DNA of 60,403 nucleotides, taken from the NCBI GenBank assembly GCA_035269015.1, contig DATFJU010000025.1, forward strand, positions 1 through 60,403, given 5' to 3'. This document shows positions 1-8,425 of the stretch, one piece after another (positions within the stretch are counted from its first letter, which is position 1; the number at the start of each line of letters is the position of its first letter). The notes under the pieces are model-generated. The model was not told where the DNA came from. It made no database searches and worked only from the letters and a program-made list of their open reading frames with translations. Source of the DNA: JAIPJO01 sp035269015. GTDB lineage: Bacteria; Patescibacteriota; Patescibacteriia; Patescibacteriales; UBA12465. Position numbers and translations under genes: made by a program.

Positions 1-1379
1 TCAAAATGATTTAATATTTTCTCACAAGTTGCTGGTAAAAATACTTGCAATTTCAAACAAGCATCATAGAGACTTTGTAGACTAAACTCTAAAACCTTTT
101 CTTTCTTAGCTTTATCCTCTATCTTCCAAGGAGCTTCCTTGGTTAAATATTCATTAGTTTGTCTTATTTTGCTCCAAACTGCATGTAGAGCAAACTGTAA
201 CTCATATTTAGACATTAGCTCCTTTATATTATCATTAAATTTTTGATCTGAATTTTTTTTAATAGTAGGATTAAACTCTTCTTTAGCTATTAAATTACTT
301 AACCTACTAGCTAAGTTTCCCAACTCATTAGCTAAATGTGAATTATATAAAGATTCAAAATTAGATACTGAAAAGTCGCCATCACCATAGGTTGGTATTT
401 GTTCTAATAAATAATAGCGTAAAGCATCTTCTCCATATTTTTCACAATATTCAATTGGATTAATATTATTACCTAAAGATTTACTTATCTTTTGTCCTTC
501 ACTGGTTAAAAAACCGAAAACTAAAACTTTCTCTGAATTGGCTATACCGGCAGACATAAGCATGGCTTGCCACATAGCTGCTTGCTGTCTTAGATTATCT
601 TTACCTGCTACCTGCACTCCAGGCCAATAACTACTAAAGTCACCTTCCTTGTTTGGCCAAGATAAAGTTGAAATATAATTAACTAAAGCATCAAACCAAA
701 CATACATTACTTGAGTATCATCTCCCGGTACCGGCACACCCCAAGGCATTTTTTCTTTTAAACGAGAAATGCTGAAATCATTAACTTCTCTTTTTATAAA
801 ACTTTTTATCTCCTCTAATCTATGCTTTGGTTTAACAAAATCTGGATTATTTTCATACAATTGCAATAATTTATCTTGATATTTACTGAATCTAAAGAAA
901 TAATTTTCTTCATTAATATTATCTAATTCTTGATTGGGATGCCAAGGACATTTACCATCAACCAACTCTGACTCAGTTTTTTCCAATTCACAACCTACAC
1001 AATATTTTACCTTATAGTTCTTTTTGTATATATCTCCATTTTTTTCACATCTCTTCCAAAACTCTTGCGCAGCTTTTATATGATAATCATCAGTAGTACG
1101 GATAAAGCGGTCATAACTTAGGTTTAAATGTTCTTTTAATTCAGCAAACTTCTTTGAGCTTTGATCACAGTAATCTATGACATCCATATCTAATTTTTTG
1201 GCCTTTCTGTATATCTTTAAACCATGTTCATCTGTACCTGTATTAAAAATAACTTCTTTACCTAAAAGTCTTTGCCAACGCGCTATCACATCTGCTTTGA
1301 TTATTTCCGCAGCAAAACCTACGTGTGGTTCTGAATTAATATATGGTAATGTAGTTGTAATATAATATTTATTTGACAT
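1..1379 (-). CDS. metG: Methionyl-tRNA synthetase, C-terminus cut by window edge
   Basis: Class I aminoacyl-tRNA synthetase that charges tRNA-Met. The ATG is at 1379-1377 and the frame stays open to base 1, so 459 residues are visible and the C-terminal part is outside the window. Seen: N-terminal Rossmann start with PYINSEPHVGF (HIGH-type signature PHVG), GTDEHG, a zinc knuckle of the pattern CVGC...CPWH (one knuckle with three Cys and one His, as in the Thermus-type enzyme), WFDAL, and KISKS as the KMSKS loop. The stem-contact anticodon-binding domain follows. It lies 13 bp downstream of rsmI and is probably the last gene of the 3791-1 transcription unit. No Shine-Dalgarno is visible ahead of the start. 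Identity is secure. Confidence 0.96.
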   Translation of the reverse strand, partial: MSNKYYITTTLPYINSEPHVGFAAEIIKADVIARWQRLLGKEVIFNTGTDEHGLKIYRKAKKLDMDVIDYCDQSSKKFAELKEHLNLSYDRFIRTTDDYHIKAAQEFWKRCEKNGDIYKKNYKVKYCVGCELEKTESELVDGKCPWHPNQELDNINEENYFFRFSKYQDKLLQLYENNPDFVKPKHRLEEIKSFIKREVNDFSISRLKEKMPWGVPVPGDDTQVMYVWFDALVNYISTLSWPNKEGDFSSYWPGVQVAGKDNLRQQAAMWQAMLMSAGIANSEKVLVFGFLTSEGQKISKSLGNNINPIEYCEKYGEDALRYYLLEQIPTYGDGDFSVSNFESLYNSHLANELGNLASRLSNLIAKEEFNPTIKKNSDQKFNDNIKELMSKYELQFALHAVWSKIRQTNEYLTKEAPWKIEDKAKKEKVLEFSLQSLYDACLKLQVFLPATCEKILNHF

Positions 1380-1392
1380 AATATTTTCTATT

Positions 1393-2076
1393 TTATAATT
1401 GCTTTTTTATTACTACCACAAACTCACCTTTTTTCTCTAATTCATTTTTTAAAAAATACTCTTTTAATTCTTGAGCTTTCCCTCTATAGATGTGTTCATA
1501 TATTTTTGTGAGTTCTCTGCCAATAATTAAATCTCTATCACCTAAATCATGTTCAGATAACTCATCTAATAATTTAAGTAGCCTATGTTTTGATTCATAC
1601 AAAACCACACTATATTGATTATCTTTTATCTCTTTTATCATTTTTTGCCTACCTTTTCTGTGAGGTAAAAAACCTAAAAAACAAAACCTATCCATTTTTA
1701 GCCCTGCCACTGAAACAATAGCACTAAGAGCTGAAGCACCAGTAATTGGTATAACTTTTATATTTGGTAAATCTTCTAGTATTCTAGATACAAGCATTGA
1801 ACCTGGGTCAGAGATACCAGGTGTACCAGCTTCTGAAATAAGGGCTAATGACTTCCCTGCTTTTAACTTATCAAAAATGTTTAAAAACTGTTTTTCAGAT
1901 GATTTTTGATTATATTGCCAAAGATCTGTCTTAATGTCATAAGTGGTTAATAATTTTTTAGCAGTATGAGTATTCTCCGCTAAAATCAAATCAACCTCAC
2001 CTAAAACTTTAACAGCTCTAAAGCTAATATCTTCTAAATTACCAATTGGAGTGGCTACTACATATAATGATCCCAT
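1393..2076 (-). CDS. rsmI: 16S rRNA (cytidine1402-2'-O)-methyltransferase
   Basis: SAM-dependent tetrapyrrole-methylase-fold enzyme that 2'-O-methylates C1402 in the decoding centre of 16S rRNA. The protein has 227 residues. Seen: start MGSLYVVATPIGNLEDISFRA, the family signature; AENTHTAKKLL where most members have AEDTR; SEAGTPGISDPG, the glycine-rich SAM-binding loop; and LYESKHRLLKLLDEL. It is shorter than the E. coli protein (about 286) and lacks the C-terminal extension, as many short homologues do. It starts 5 bp after the stop of the unknown membrane protein at 2082-3791 and precedes metG, so co-transcription is likely. Confidence 0.95.
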   Translation of the reverse strand: MGSLYVVATPIGNLEDISFRAVKVLGEVDLILAENTHTAKKLLTTYDIKTDLWQYNQKSSEKQFLNIFDKLKAGKSLALISEAGTPGISDPGSMLVSRILEDLPNIKVIPITGASALSAIVSVAGLKMDRFCFLGFLPHRKGRQKMIKEIKDNQYSVVLYESKHRLLKLLDELSEHDLGDRDLIIGRELTKIYEHIYRGKAQELKEYFLKNELEKKGEFVVVIKKQL

Positions 2077-2081
2077 ATAAA

Positions 2082-3791
2082 TTACATTATTTCTTCTTTC
2101 TTTTCTTTTACATACTTAGTCCAATCTTCAGCAATTTCTACAAATACCTTAAATGGAGCTTCAATAATAAAGTCCATAATAAATATAAAGATATTAACTT
2201 TAGATGCCTTACCTGACAACCAACGACCAGCAGCGACTATAGGCATATAAAAGAAATCAAACAAAAAATCAGCTAAATTATCCCTTCTTTCAGCTACTAT
2301 TAATTCCTTAATATTTTTCTTAATACGTACACTAAAGAAACTAACAAAAGCTAAGAAGAATAAAAAGATAATAATACTTACCCAATTAAAATTAATTAAA
2401 GTTAAAATTTCTATAATAATATAAACTGAAAATAAGAAAGTAACAAAATAAATAAAGTTAAAAATAAAATTGGGAACTGGTTTTCTTTTTGCCGGCTTTT
2501 TAATCTTAAAAGATTTGTGTCTCTCAAATTCCTCATAACTTATCTCTTGCACACCCTCAACAACTTTATCTAAGTTTTTAGAGCTTGGTTTTCTAGTAGT
2601 TAACACCATAAGGAAAAGTAGCACAGCTGGAAAAATTATGTTTATAAACAAAGAAACATAATTTAATTCTTCACCAAACCATTTTATAGCTGGAATTTCA
2701 ATTAAAATAACAAATACTGATTTAGTAAGGAAGATATAAATAATACTACGCCAAGCACTACTCCAAAGTTTTGTTTTAGCTCTTTTATAACGTTTAGTAT
2801 AGGTGTTTTTAATTTGCTTATAGTAAGCTGAAGAATTATTCTTTAATTCGTAAAACAATTTTACTGGCTCTAAAGTGACAACTTCTGTCATAATAGAGTA
2901 AAAAACTGAATACTTACGAGTTATCTTATCAATTTGCTTTATCAATGGATGCTTAAGTTGCCTATCAATAGCCTCTTTTATAGTTTGTATTTTATGAGCA
3001 ATCTCCATGATTTTTTCATCTTCTATATCATTTTGAGTCCATTCACGATTATAATATCTAAACAAAATTAAAGACAACATGGAATCATTATATTTTACAT
3101 AATTCCTATATATACTTAAATAAATTTGTATTTTTAAATCTTTTTCTAATTTTTCATTTAAATCACTACTAGCTTGAATATTATTTTCTAAATCTTCATA
3201 CATGTTTTCAATAACTATTTCTTGCACCAAGTCCTTACCTAAATTTTCCTCAATTTCAGTAGCTGCTATAGAAATTAACCAATTAACCAATTTATTCCTT
3301 TCTTTAACCTTGTTCTTTATCACCTTAGTATCATTGTTTATATCAGAAAAGGTGCTTACTTTTTCTAAGGCATAATTTTTTAATTTAATGTATTTTTCCA
3401 AAAGATCAGCTATTTTTTTAATTTTAGTTTCCGGTACCATATCATTTCCCAAATAACCTGCCCTAATTAATTCAGTTAGTAGATGTAATGATATTTCCTC
3501 ACTTTTAGAGGCCTTAAGTACTCCCTCAATAACAATTTGTCTTTTAAGTATTCTTTCAATAGCATTTTTTCTAAGCAGGTGCTCTTCATCATAATCAACC
3601 GCATTTCTTATTTTTTCATAAACAAAAGCAACCTTAGATATTAAGGCTGATACTTTAATATGATTTATTTCATCTTTTCCCCCCTCCTCAGCTTTTTTCT
3701 GCTTAAAATACACTGCCTGAAAAAGTCTTTTAGCTCTAGAAGTTATAGTATACTGTTTATCCTCTCTTTTTTTAAGTTTTGGTCCTACCAT
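2082..3791 (-). CDS. Unknown multi-pass membrane protein, 569 aa
   Basis: Not recognised. The first roughly 345 residues are a charged, helix-rich soluble region with no motif I can name; they are Lys/Glu/Ile rich and look like a helical-repeat or coiled-coil domain. Four hydrophobic segments follow near residues 349-366, 378-398, 441-463 and 468-489. The cytoplasmic loop between the second and third pair is basic (KIKKPAKRKP). The last 80 residues are amphipathic and end in KEKKEEIM. It is the first gene of a unit continuing into rsmI and metG, with a plausible promoter at 3806-3834. The start is the first ATG in frame; there is no Shine-Dalgarno. Function unknown; the sequence shows only a membrane location with a large cytosolic N-terminal part. 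Confidence 0.85.
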   Translation of the reverse strand: MVGPKLKKREDKQYTITSRAKRLFQAVYFKQKKAEEGGKDEINHIKVSALISKVAFVYEKIRNAVDYDEEHLLRKNAIERILKRQIVIEGVLKASKSEEISLHLLTELIRAGYLGNDMVPETKIKKIADLLEKYIKLKNYALEKVSTFSDINNDTKVIKNKVKERNKLVNWLISIAATEIEENLGKDLVQEIVIENMYEDLENNIQASSDLNEKLEKDLKIQIYLSIYRNYVKYNDSMLSLILFRYYNREWTQNDIEDEKIMEIAHKIQTIKEAIDRQLKHPLIKQIDKITRKYSVFYSIMTEVVTLEPVKLFYELKNNSSAYYKQIKNTYTKRYKRAKTKLWSSAWRSIIYIFLTKSVFVILIEIPAIKWFGEELNYVSLFINIIFPAVLLFLMVLTTRKPSSKNLDKVVEGVQEISYEEFERHKSFKIKKPAKRKPVPNFIFNFIYFVTFLFSVYIIIEILTLINFNWVSIIIFLFFLAFVSFFSVRIKKNIKELIVAERRDNLADFLFDFFYMPIVAAGRWLSGKASKVNIFIFIMDFIIEAPFKVFVEIAEDWTKYVKEKKEEIM

Positions 3792-3805
3792 ATATTCTTA
3801 TCTAT

Positions 3806-3834
3806 ATCTTAACCTATTTTCACTTAAATGCCAA
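3806..3834 (-). promoter_or_regulatory. Putative sigma70 promoter for the 3791-2082 gene
   Basis: Minus strand reads TTGGCA, 17 bases, TAAGAT, ending about 15 bp ahead of the ATG at 3791. The match is moderate (-35 five of six, -10 four of six), so the transcript would have a very short leader. Confidence 0.45.
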
Positions 3835-3874
3835 CATAAGTCAAGCTAGTTTTTTGTAATTAAGGTAAATTTTC

Positions 3875-3901
3875 TTGACATAATTAACTTGATTATATAA
3901 A
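3875..3901 (+). promoter_or_regulatory. Putative sigma70 promoter for secE-nusG-rplK-rplA
   Basis: A perfect TTGACA at 3875-3880 is followed by TATAAA at 3896-3901 (15-bp spacer) or by TAAACT at 3898-3903 (17-bp spacer). It faces the plus-strand translation operon and is divergent from the 3791 gene. Confidence 0.6.
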
Positions 3902-3960
3902 CTATATATAGTTAAAAAAAATGGCCGTGGAGGCTGTTTTTAAATACAATAAATAAATGT

Positions 3961-4140
3961 ATGACAAAATTAGCAAACTACATTAAAGCGTCAATTGAAG
4001 AAATGAAAAAAGTCACTTGGCCTACTAAAAAAGAAACTATACGTTACACCTGGCTAGTTATTGGACTCAGTCTTTTTATTGCTGCTTTCTTAGGTCTTTT
4101 AGACTTCGTCTTTAATTACGCTTTAGGCTTTATTATTTAA
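3961..4140 (+). CDS. secE: Preprotein translocase subunit SecE
   Basis: Single-pass SecE of the SecYEG protein-export channel, 59 residues, about the length of other short one-helix bacterial SecE proteins. Seen: the amphipathic surface helix with the family signature EEMKKVTWPTKKE at about residues 13-25, followed by one transmembrane helix at about residues 29-56 and a stop right after. I chose the ATG at 3961; an overlapping out-of-frame ATG at 3957 is not used. It is followed after 11 bp by nusG, the classic secE-nusG-rplK-rplA order. The leader holds a small GC-rich hairpin at 3923-3935. Confidence 0.95.
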   Translation: MTKLANYIKASIEEMKKVTWPTKKETIRYTWLVIGLSLFIAAFLGLLDFVFNYALGFII

Positions 4141-4151
4141 TTAAAATATTT

Positions 4152-4697
4152 ATGGCTAAGCAAAACCTACACCAAGGCCGACGTTGGTACGTTCTACACA
4201 CTTATTCTGGATACGAAGAGAACGTTGCGCAAAATTTACGACAAAGAATTGAAACTTTAGATATGGAAGACAAAATTTTCAATGTCTTGGTTCCTATTGA
4301 GAAAAAAATTAAAATTAAAAATGGAAAACGAAAAATAGTTGAGGAAAAAATCTTTCCTGGCTATGTAATGATTGAAATGGAAGTAACCGATGAGTCTTGG
4401 TATATAGTTAGAAATACACCAAACGTTACTGGCTTTATTGGTACAGGTACTACACCTACCCCAGTTAGTGAAGAAGAAATAAAATCATTACAAAAAAGAA
4501 TGGGCGTTGAAGAACCTAAATACAAAATTGATGTCACAGAAGGATCTGCGGTACGTATCAATGAGGGCCCTTTTAAGAACATGGAAGGAAAAATAACAGC
4601 TATTGATGAAGCTAAAGGAAAAGTGAAAGTTTCTGTTTCTATGTTTGGCCGTGAAACACCTGTAGAACTAGACTTTTTACAAATTAAAAAAATATAA
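4152..4697 (+). CDS. nusG: Transcription termination/antitermination factor NusG
   Basis: RNA polymerase-binding elongation factor. The protein has 181 residues, the normal length. Seen: NGN domain beginning RRWYVLHTYSGYEENVAQNL, with FPGYVMIEM and VRNTPNVTGFIG, then a linker and the KOW domain containing VRINEGPFKNMEGKI and VSMFGRETPVELDFLQIKKI at the C-terminus. It lies between secE and rplK, the usual place in bacteria. The upstream 11 bp are AT only, with no Shine-Dalgarno. Confidence 0.98.
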   Translation: MAKQNLHQGRRWYVLHTYSGYEENVAQNLRQRIETLDMEDKIFNVLVPIEKKIKIKNGKRKIVEEKIFPGYVMIEMEVTDESWYIVRNTPNVTGFIGTGTTPTPVSEEEIKSLQKRMGVEEPKYKIDVTEGSAVRINEGPFKNMEGKITAIDEAKGKVKVSVSMFGRETPVELDFLQIKKI

Positions 4698-4743
4698 TTG
4701 AAAAAATAATAATACAATTTAGAAATTGTTAGAATATAATCAT

Positions 4744-5166
4744 ATGGCAAAAAAATTATTAACAACTATTAAATTACAAATTCCAGCTGGTCAAGCTAAT
4801 CCAGCTCCTCCGGTTGGTCCTGCTTTAGGTCAACATGGTTTAAATATTCAGGAATTCTGTACAAAATTTAACGATGCTTCTAAAGATAAAATGGGAGATA
4901 TTGTACCTGTTGAAATCTCTGTATACGAAGACAGAACTTTTGACTTTATCATGAAAAGCCCACCTGCTTCTGAGTTAATCAAGAAATACGCTAACATCAA
5001 AAAAGGAGCAGCCAATGCTTTAACTGAAAAAGTTGGCACAATTACTCAAGCTCAAGTAAAAGAGATTGCTGAAATTAAAATGGAAGACTTAAATGCTAAT
5101 GACATTGAAGCTGCTAAGAAAATTATTGCTGGTACAGCTAAGCAAATGGGTGTGCAAGTTAAATAA
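4744..5166 (+). CDS. rplK: 50S ribosomal protein L11
   Basis: Ribosomal stalk-base protein uL11, which binds the GTPase-associated region of 23S rRNA. I place the start at the ATG at 4744 (MAKKLLTTIKLQIPAGQA); an in-frame ATG six codons upstream (4726) would add MLEYNH, which is not part of the family N-terminus. The protein is then 140 residues. Seen: QIPAGQANPAPPVGPALGQHG (the conserved proline-rich loop), IVPVEISVY, FDFIMKSPPASELIKK, and the C-terminal rRNA-binding domain ending GTAKQMGVQVK. It precedes rplA as usual. Confidence 0.97.
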   Translation: MAKKLLTTIKLQIPAGQANPAPPVGPALGQHGLNIQEFCTKFNDASKDKMGDIVPVEISVYEDRTFDFIMKSPPASELIKKYANIKKGAANALTEKVGTITQAQVKEIAEIKMEDLNANDIEAAKKIIAGTAKQMGVQVK

Positions 5167-5208
5167 ATATTATAAAATAATTTATATAATTATATATAAT
5201 TAATAGTG

Positions 5209-5227
5209 GGAGCTATTTTATAGCGCC
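5209..5227 (+). promoter_or_regulatory. Hairpin in the rplK-rplA spacer
   Basis: GCTAT-TTT-ATAGC stem, extended by a GG/CC pair across an A-G mismatch, lies 18 bp before the rplA start. It could be an L1-binding feedback element or simply a structured spacer; L1 autoregulation through a leader site is known in other bacteria, but I cannot confirm the binding motif here. Confidence 0.35.
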
Positions 5228-5245
5228 AAAACCACAAAAAACAAT

Positions 5246-5974
5246 ATGACAGACAAAAAAAACAATGAAACAAAAAATACAGAAGTAAAATCTGAAGATC
5301 AAAACAATATTGAAAATATTGAATTTGATAAAGCTCAAACATATAAACCAGAAGCAGCACTTGAGTTAGTAAAAAAACTACACACAGCTAAATTTGATGC
5401 TTCTATTGAGCTTCACTTTAGACTAGGAATTGATCCTAAAAAAGGAGACCAACAAATTAGAACAGCCGTTAGTCTTCCTCATGGTACGGGTAAAAATGTT
5501 AAAATAGCTGCCTTTGTATCTAGCGCTAATGAAAAAGCAGTAAAAGAAGCAGGTGCTGATATAATTGGTGGTGAAGAATTAATTGAAGAAATTAAAAAGA
5601 CTGAAAAAACTGATTTTGAAGTAGCTGTAGCTGAACCTGCAATGATGAAAAATTTAGGTAAAATTGCTAAAATATTAGGAACCAGAGGTCTTATGCCCTC
5701 ACCTAAAAATGAAACTGTAACTGATGACCCTGTTAAAGCTGTAAAAGAGCTTAAAAAAGGTAAGGTGAACCTCAAAAATGATGCTACTTCTAATATTCAC
5801 ACCGTAATTGGAAAGATAAGCTTTGATGATAATAAGCTTCTAGAAAACTTTAAAACTATATTTGACGCAGTTCAAAAAGCTAAACCTGCTAAAGCCAAAG
5901 GACAATACTTTAAAAACATTGTTTTATGCTCAAGTATGGGACCTGGAGTTAAAGTAAACATCTCTGCTGAATAA
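5246..5974 (+). CDS. rplA: 50S ribosomal protein L1
   Basis: Protein uL1 of the ribosomal L1 stalk. The 242 residues begin with an unusual acidic, Asn/Glu-rich extension of about 25 residues (DKKNNETKNTEVKSEDQNN) before the normal fold starts at YKPEAALELVKKLHTAKFDASIELH. Seen: LPHGTGKN, ADIIGGEELIEEI, LGTRGLMPSPKNETVTDDP (the family signature) and a C-terminal KGQYFKNIVLCSSMGPGVKV. It is the last gene of the plus-strand operon; rplJ and rplL do not follow and a terminator lies just downstream. The presence of L1 is informative since some reduced lineages lack it. Confidence 0.96.
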   Translation: MTDKKNNETKNTEVKSEDQNNIENIEFDKAQTYKPEAALELVKKLHTAKFDASIELHFRLGIDPKKGDQQIRTAVSLPHGTGKNVKIAAFVSSANEKAVKEAGADIIGGEELIEEIKKTEKTDFEVAVAEPAMMKNLGKIAKILGTRGLMPSPKNETVTDDPVKAVKELKKGKVNLKNDATSNIHTVIGKISFDDNKLLENFKTIFDAVQKAKPAKAKGQYFKNIVLCSSMGPGVKVNISAE

Positions 5975-6018
5975 CTGAATTACACCTACTTAAAAGACAA
6001 TATAGATTATATATAAAT

Positions 6019-6042
6019 AAAACTGCCTACTAAGGCAGTTTT
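6019..6042. terminator. Bidirectional intrinsic terminator between rplA and iscU
   Basis: AAAACTGCC and GGCAGTTTT arms around a 6-base loop give T-runs on both strands. It serves the convergent ends of the secE-rplA operon (plus) and the gap-hyd-isc operon (minus). Confidence 0.9.
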
Positions 6043-6081
6043 ATTGTTATAAGTATAATAAATATTATTTTACTAATATTT

Positions 6082-6504
6082 CTATTTAATATTTTTCTTT
6101 TTTACATCTTTTTTAAGCTCTTTTTTAGCCCCCTTCTTATCTTCATAGTTATTAATAACTTTCTTTAAACCATCTACAGCCATGATAGAACAATGAACTT
6201 TTTGTTGTGGTAAACCACCTAAATCAGAAACTATTTTATTCCAATCATAATTCCTAGCTTCTTCTAAACTCATACCCTTCACTTTTTCTGTCATAATTGA
6301 AGCTGTGGCAATATTAGAAGCGCAGCCAAATGAAAGAAATTTTATATCTTTTATCTTTCCTTTTTCAACTTTTATTGTGAAGTTTAATTGGTCTCCACAA
6401 ACCATATTACCTATTTCAGCATAAGCGTCAGCATTTTTTATCTCACCAATGTTTTTTGGCTTTAAAAAATGATTTAGTGTTTTTTTAGTATAGTTAAGTG
6501 CCAT
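6082..6504 (-). CDS. iscU: Fe-S cluster scaffold protein (IscU/NifU N-terminal type)
   Basis: Scaffold on which [2Fe-2S] and [4Fe-4S] clusters are built from IscS sulfur. The protein has 140 residues. Seen: the three conserved cluster Cys in MVCGDQLNF, FGCASNIATAS and VHCSIMAVDGLKK, plus the Asp after the first Cys. The family core ends near residue 122; the remaining tail is strongly basic (KKGAKKELKKDVKKKN) and is not part of the canonical fold. It starts 20 bp after the iscS stop, and is the last gene before the terminator at 6019-6042. Substrate cysteine desulfurase is the neighbouring gene, so the pair forms a minimal ISC system without IscA or chaperones in view. Confidence 0.93.
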   Translation of the reverse strand: MALNYTKKTLNHFLKPKNIGEIKNADAYAEIGNMVCGDQLNFTIKVEKGKIKDIKFLSFGCASNIATASIMTEKVKGMSLEEARNYDWNKIVSDLGGLPQQKVHCSIMAVDGLKKVINNYEDKKGAKKELKKDVKKKNIK

Positions 6505-6524
6505 ATATTTGACATTAATTTTAA

Positions 6525-7676
6525 TTACTTAATTGGACTAAAGCTTCTTAATCTTTTAACTGTTTCTGTTAATCTCTTTACTGTATAATCTAACTCTGCT
6601 TTAGTGGTATTTTTACTAAGTGAAAATCTAACATTGCTATTTAAATATTTAGAATCAATCTTTAGAGCTTGCAATACATATGAAGTTCTTAGATTTTTAG
6701 CGCTACAGGCAGAACCTGTAGATACACAAATTCCTTGATTAGATAAATCCATAAGTATTGCCTCCCCTTCTACTCCATTAAATCTAAGGTTGATATTATT
6801 CTCTAATCTAAATTTCTCATGACCATTTAAATGTACATCTTTAATATTTTTATTTATCTCATTTAAAAAATAATCTCTTAGTTCTTTAATTTTTGCTATT
6901 TTTTTATCTCTATTTCTATAAGCTAATTCAAGAGCTTTACTAAAACCAATAATTCCAGCTACATCAAGCGTTCCAGCCCTAAGACCATCATTTTGCTCAC
7001 CTCCGCTAATTAGAGGGTTAATTTTAACGCTTCTATCAATATATGCCATACCAACACCTTTAGGGCCATGAAACTTATGAGATGAAAGCGTTAGAAAATC
7101 AACACCTAAATCTTTAATATCTATTTCTAAATATGGCACAGCTTGCACTGCATCGGTATGAAAATAAGCTCCACTTTTTTTTACCAGTCTAGCAATCTTT
7201 TTAATATCTTGTATTGTTCCAACTTCATTATTAGCAGTCATAATTGAAACTAAAAGAGTATCATCTGAAATCATCTTTTCTAATTCTGACATCTTTATTC
7301 TTCCTTTTTTATCAACCGGAGCATATGATATTTTAAAACCTTCTTTAACTAACTCTTTAGCAGGACCCAAAACACAGGGATGCTCAATTTCAGAAACAAT
7401 AATATGCTTACCCTTATCTTTATTAGCTCTAGCTATACCTTTAATAATAAAGTTATTAGCTTCACTAGCACTACCGGTAAAGATAAGATTTTTAGGGTTA
7501 GCATTTAAAATCTTAGCCACCTTATCTTTATCTTCTTCAACATCATTATACACCTCTTCACCTTGATGATGTATAGAAGAAGGGTTAGCAAACTTATCTA
7601 AAAAATAGGTTTGCATAATATCTGCTACTGTTTTATCCATTTTAGTAGTAGCAGCATTATCTAAATATACTTGCAT
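6525..7676 (-). CDS. iscS: Cysteine desulfurase (NifS/IscS family)
   Basis: PLP enzyme that takes sulfur from cysteine and passes it to IscU, possibly also to tRNA thiolation. The protein has 383 residues. Seen: N-terminal YLDNAATTKMD; ANNEVGTIQDI; HTDAVQA; the PLP-binding Lys in LSSHKFHGPKGVG; and the active-site persulfide Cys in VSTGSACSAKNLRTSYVL, the short-loop class II or IscS-like context. It is directly followed by iscU and preceded, after 32 bp, by the cyclophilin lipoprotein gene. Both lie in the same transcription unit as the [FeFe] hydrogenase, which needs many Fe-S clusters. Confidence 0.95.
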   Translation of the reverse strand: MQVYLDNAATTKMDKTVADIMQTYFLDKFANPSSIHHQGEEVYNDVEEDKDKVAKILNANPKNLIFTGSASEANNFIIKGIARANKDKGKHIIVSEIEHPCVLGPAKELVKEGFKISYAPVDKKGRIKMSELEKMISDDTLLVSIMTANNEVGTIQDIKKIARLVKKSGAYFHTDAVQAVPYLEIDIKDLGVDFLTLSSHKFHGPKGVGMAYIDRSVKINPLISGGEQNDGLRAGTLDVAGIIGFSKALELAYRNRDKKIAKIKELRDYFLNEINKNIKDVHLNGHEKFRLENNINLRFNGVEGEAILMDLSNQGICVSTGSACSAKNLRTSYVLQALKIDSKYLNSNVRFSLSKNTTKAELDYTVKRLTETVKRLRSFSPIK

Positions 7677-7708
7677 ATATTAAATGTTTAATTGTAATTT
7701 TCAATTTA

Positions 7709-8425
7709 CTATTTAACTAAAGTCACTTCTGTAATTACAGCATCTTCAAGTGGTCTATCTCTATTATCTGTTTCTAATGACTCAATTTCTTTAACCACAT
7801 CCATTCCCTCTACTACCTCTCCAAAAACGCTGTGCTGGCTTTGTAATGGCTGTTTATTAAAATCTAGAGACTGGTTATCTGCAGTATTAATGAAAAACTG
7901 AGAACTACCTGTATCAGGTCCAGCATTTGCCATAGAAATAGTACCCTCTAAATTAGACACACTTTCCACGTCCTCATTAGGAATCACATAACCTGGAGAA
8001 CCTGTTCCCCAACGTTCTTTTTTATCATCATCTTTACTTAAAGGATCACCACCTTGAATCATGAAACCCTCTATAACTCTATGAAACTTAGTTTTATTAT
8101 AAAAACCATCTTGAACTAAGTTTAAGAAATTATTTGCTGTGATAGGAGTTTTTTCAGTGTATAGCTTAATCTTAATATCTCCATAATTAGTATTTAAAAC
8201 TACATATTGATATTCTTGAGCTAAATCTTTTTGATCATGTACTGTTCTAGTACTTTTATCATTGTTGTCCATATTATTATTTTGATTATTAGTGCTTTGA
8301 TTAGTATTAGTTTGATTAGTGTTAGTTTGCTTATTAAGCGAATCAGAATTAGAACAAGCGCTTAACACTAAGGTAAGTGTTAAAACTATTAATATTTTAC
8401 CGCTAAAATTGATTTTTTTAAACAT
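7709..8425 (-). CDS. Cyclophilin-type peptidyl-prolyl isomerase, lipoprotein
   Basis: Surface-anchored proline isomerase assisting folding of exported proteins. The 238 residues start with a lipoprotein signal peptide ending in the lipobox LSACSN (Cys near residue 24), then an Asn/Thr/Gln-rich linker of about 30 residues, then a cyclophilin domain: NTNYGDIKIKLYTEKTP, FYNKTKFHRVIEGFMIQGGDP (the catalytic Arg in FHRV), GTISMANAGPDTGSSQFFI and HSVFGEVVEGMDVVKEI. The gene start overlaps the end of the CCA-adding enzyme by 8 bp. The Asn-rich spacer probably holds the domain away from the membrane. Confidence 0.93.
   Translation of the reverse strand: MFKKINFSGKILIVLTLTLVLSACSNSDSLNKQTNTNQTNTNQSTNNQNNNMDNNDKSTRTVHDQKDLAQEYQYVVLNTNYGDIKIKLYTEKTPITANNFLNLVQDGFYNKTKFHRVIEGFMIQGGDPLSKDDDKKERWGTGSPGYVIPNEDVESVSNLEGTISMANAGPDTGSSQFFINTADNQSLDFNKQPLQSQHSVFGEVVEGMDVVKEIESLETDNRDRPLEDAVITEVTLVK

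Noticed and set aside
3923..3935. GGCC-GTGGA-GGCT plus T-run as terminator in the secE leader
   Set aside because: Only a 4-bp stem; a terminator 25 nt ahead of secE makes no sense unless it is an attenuator, so it is only mentioned as a leader hairpin.
4726..4743. Upstream start for rplK adding MLEYNH
   Set aside because: The L11 family starts at MAKKLLTTIKLQIPAGQ; the extra codons are spacer.
4361..4765. Minus-strand open frame of 134 codons across nusG
   Set aside because: It lies opposite nusG and rplK, which have unmistakable family motifs; composition is that of an antisense shadow.
8241..8340. Short tandem repeat (AATACTAATCAAA-like) in the cyclophilin gene
   Set aside because: It encodes the Asn/Thr/Gln linker of the lipoprotein; a low-complexity coding repeat, not CRISPR.
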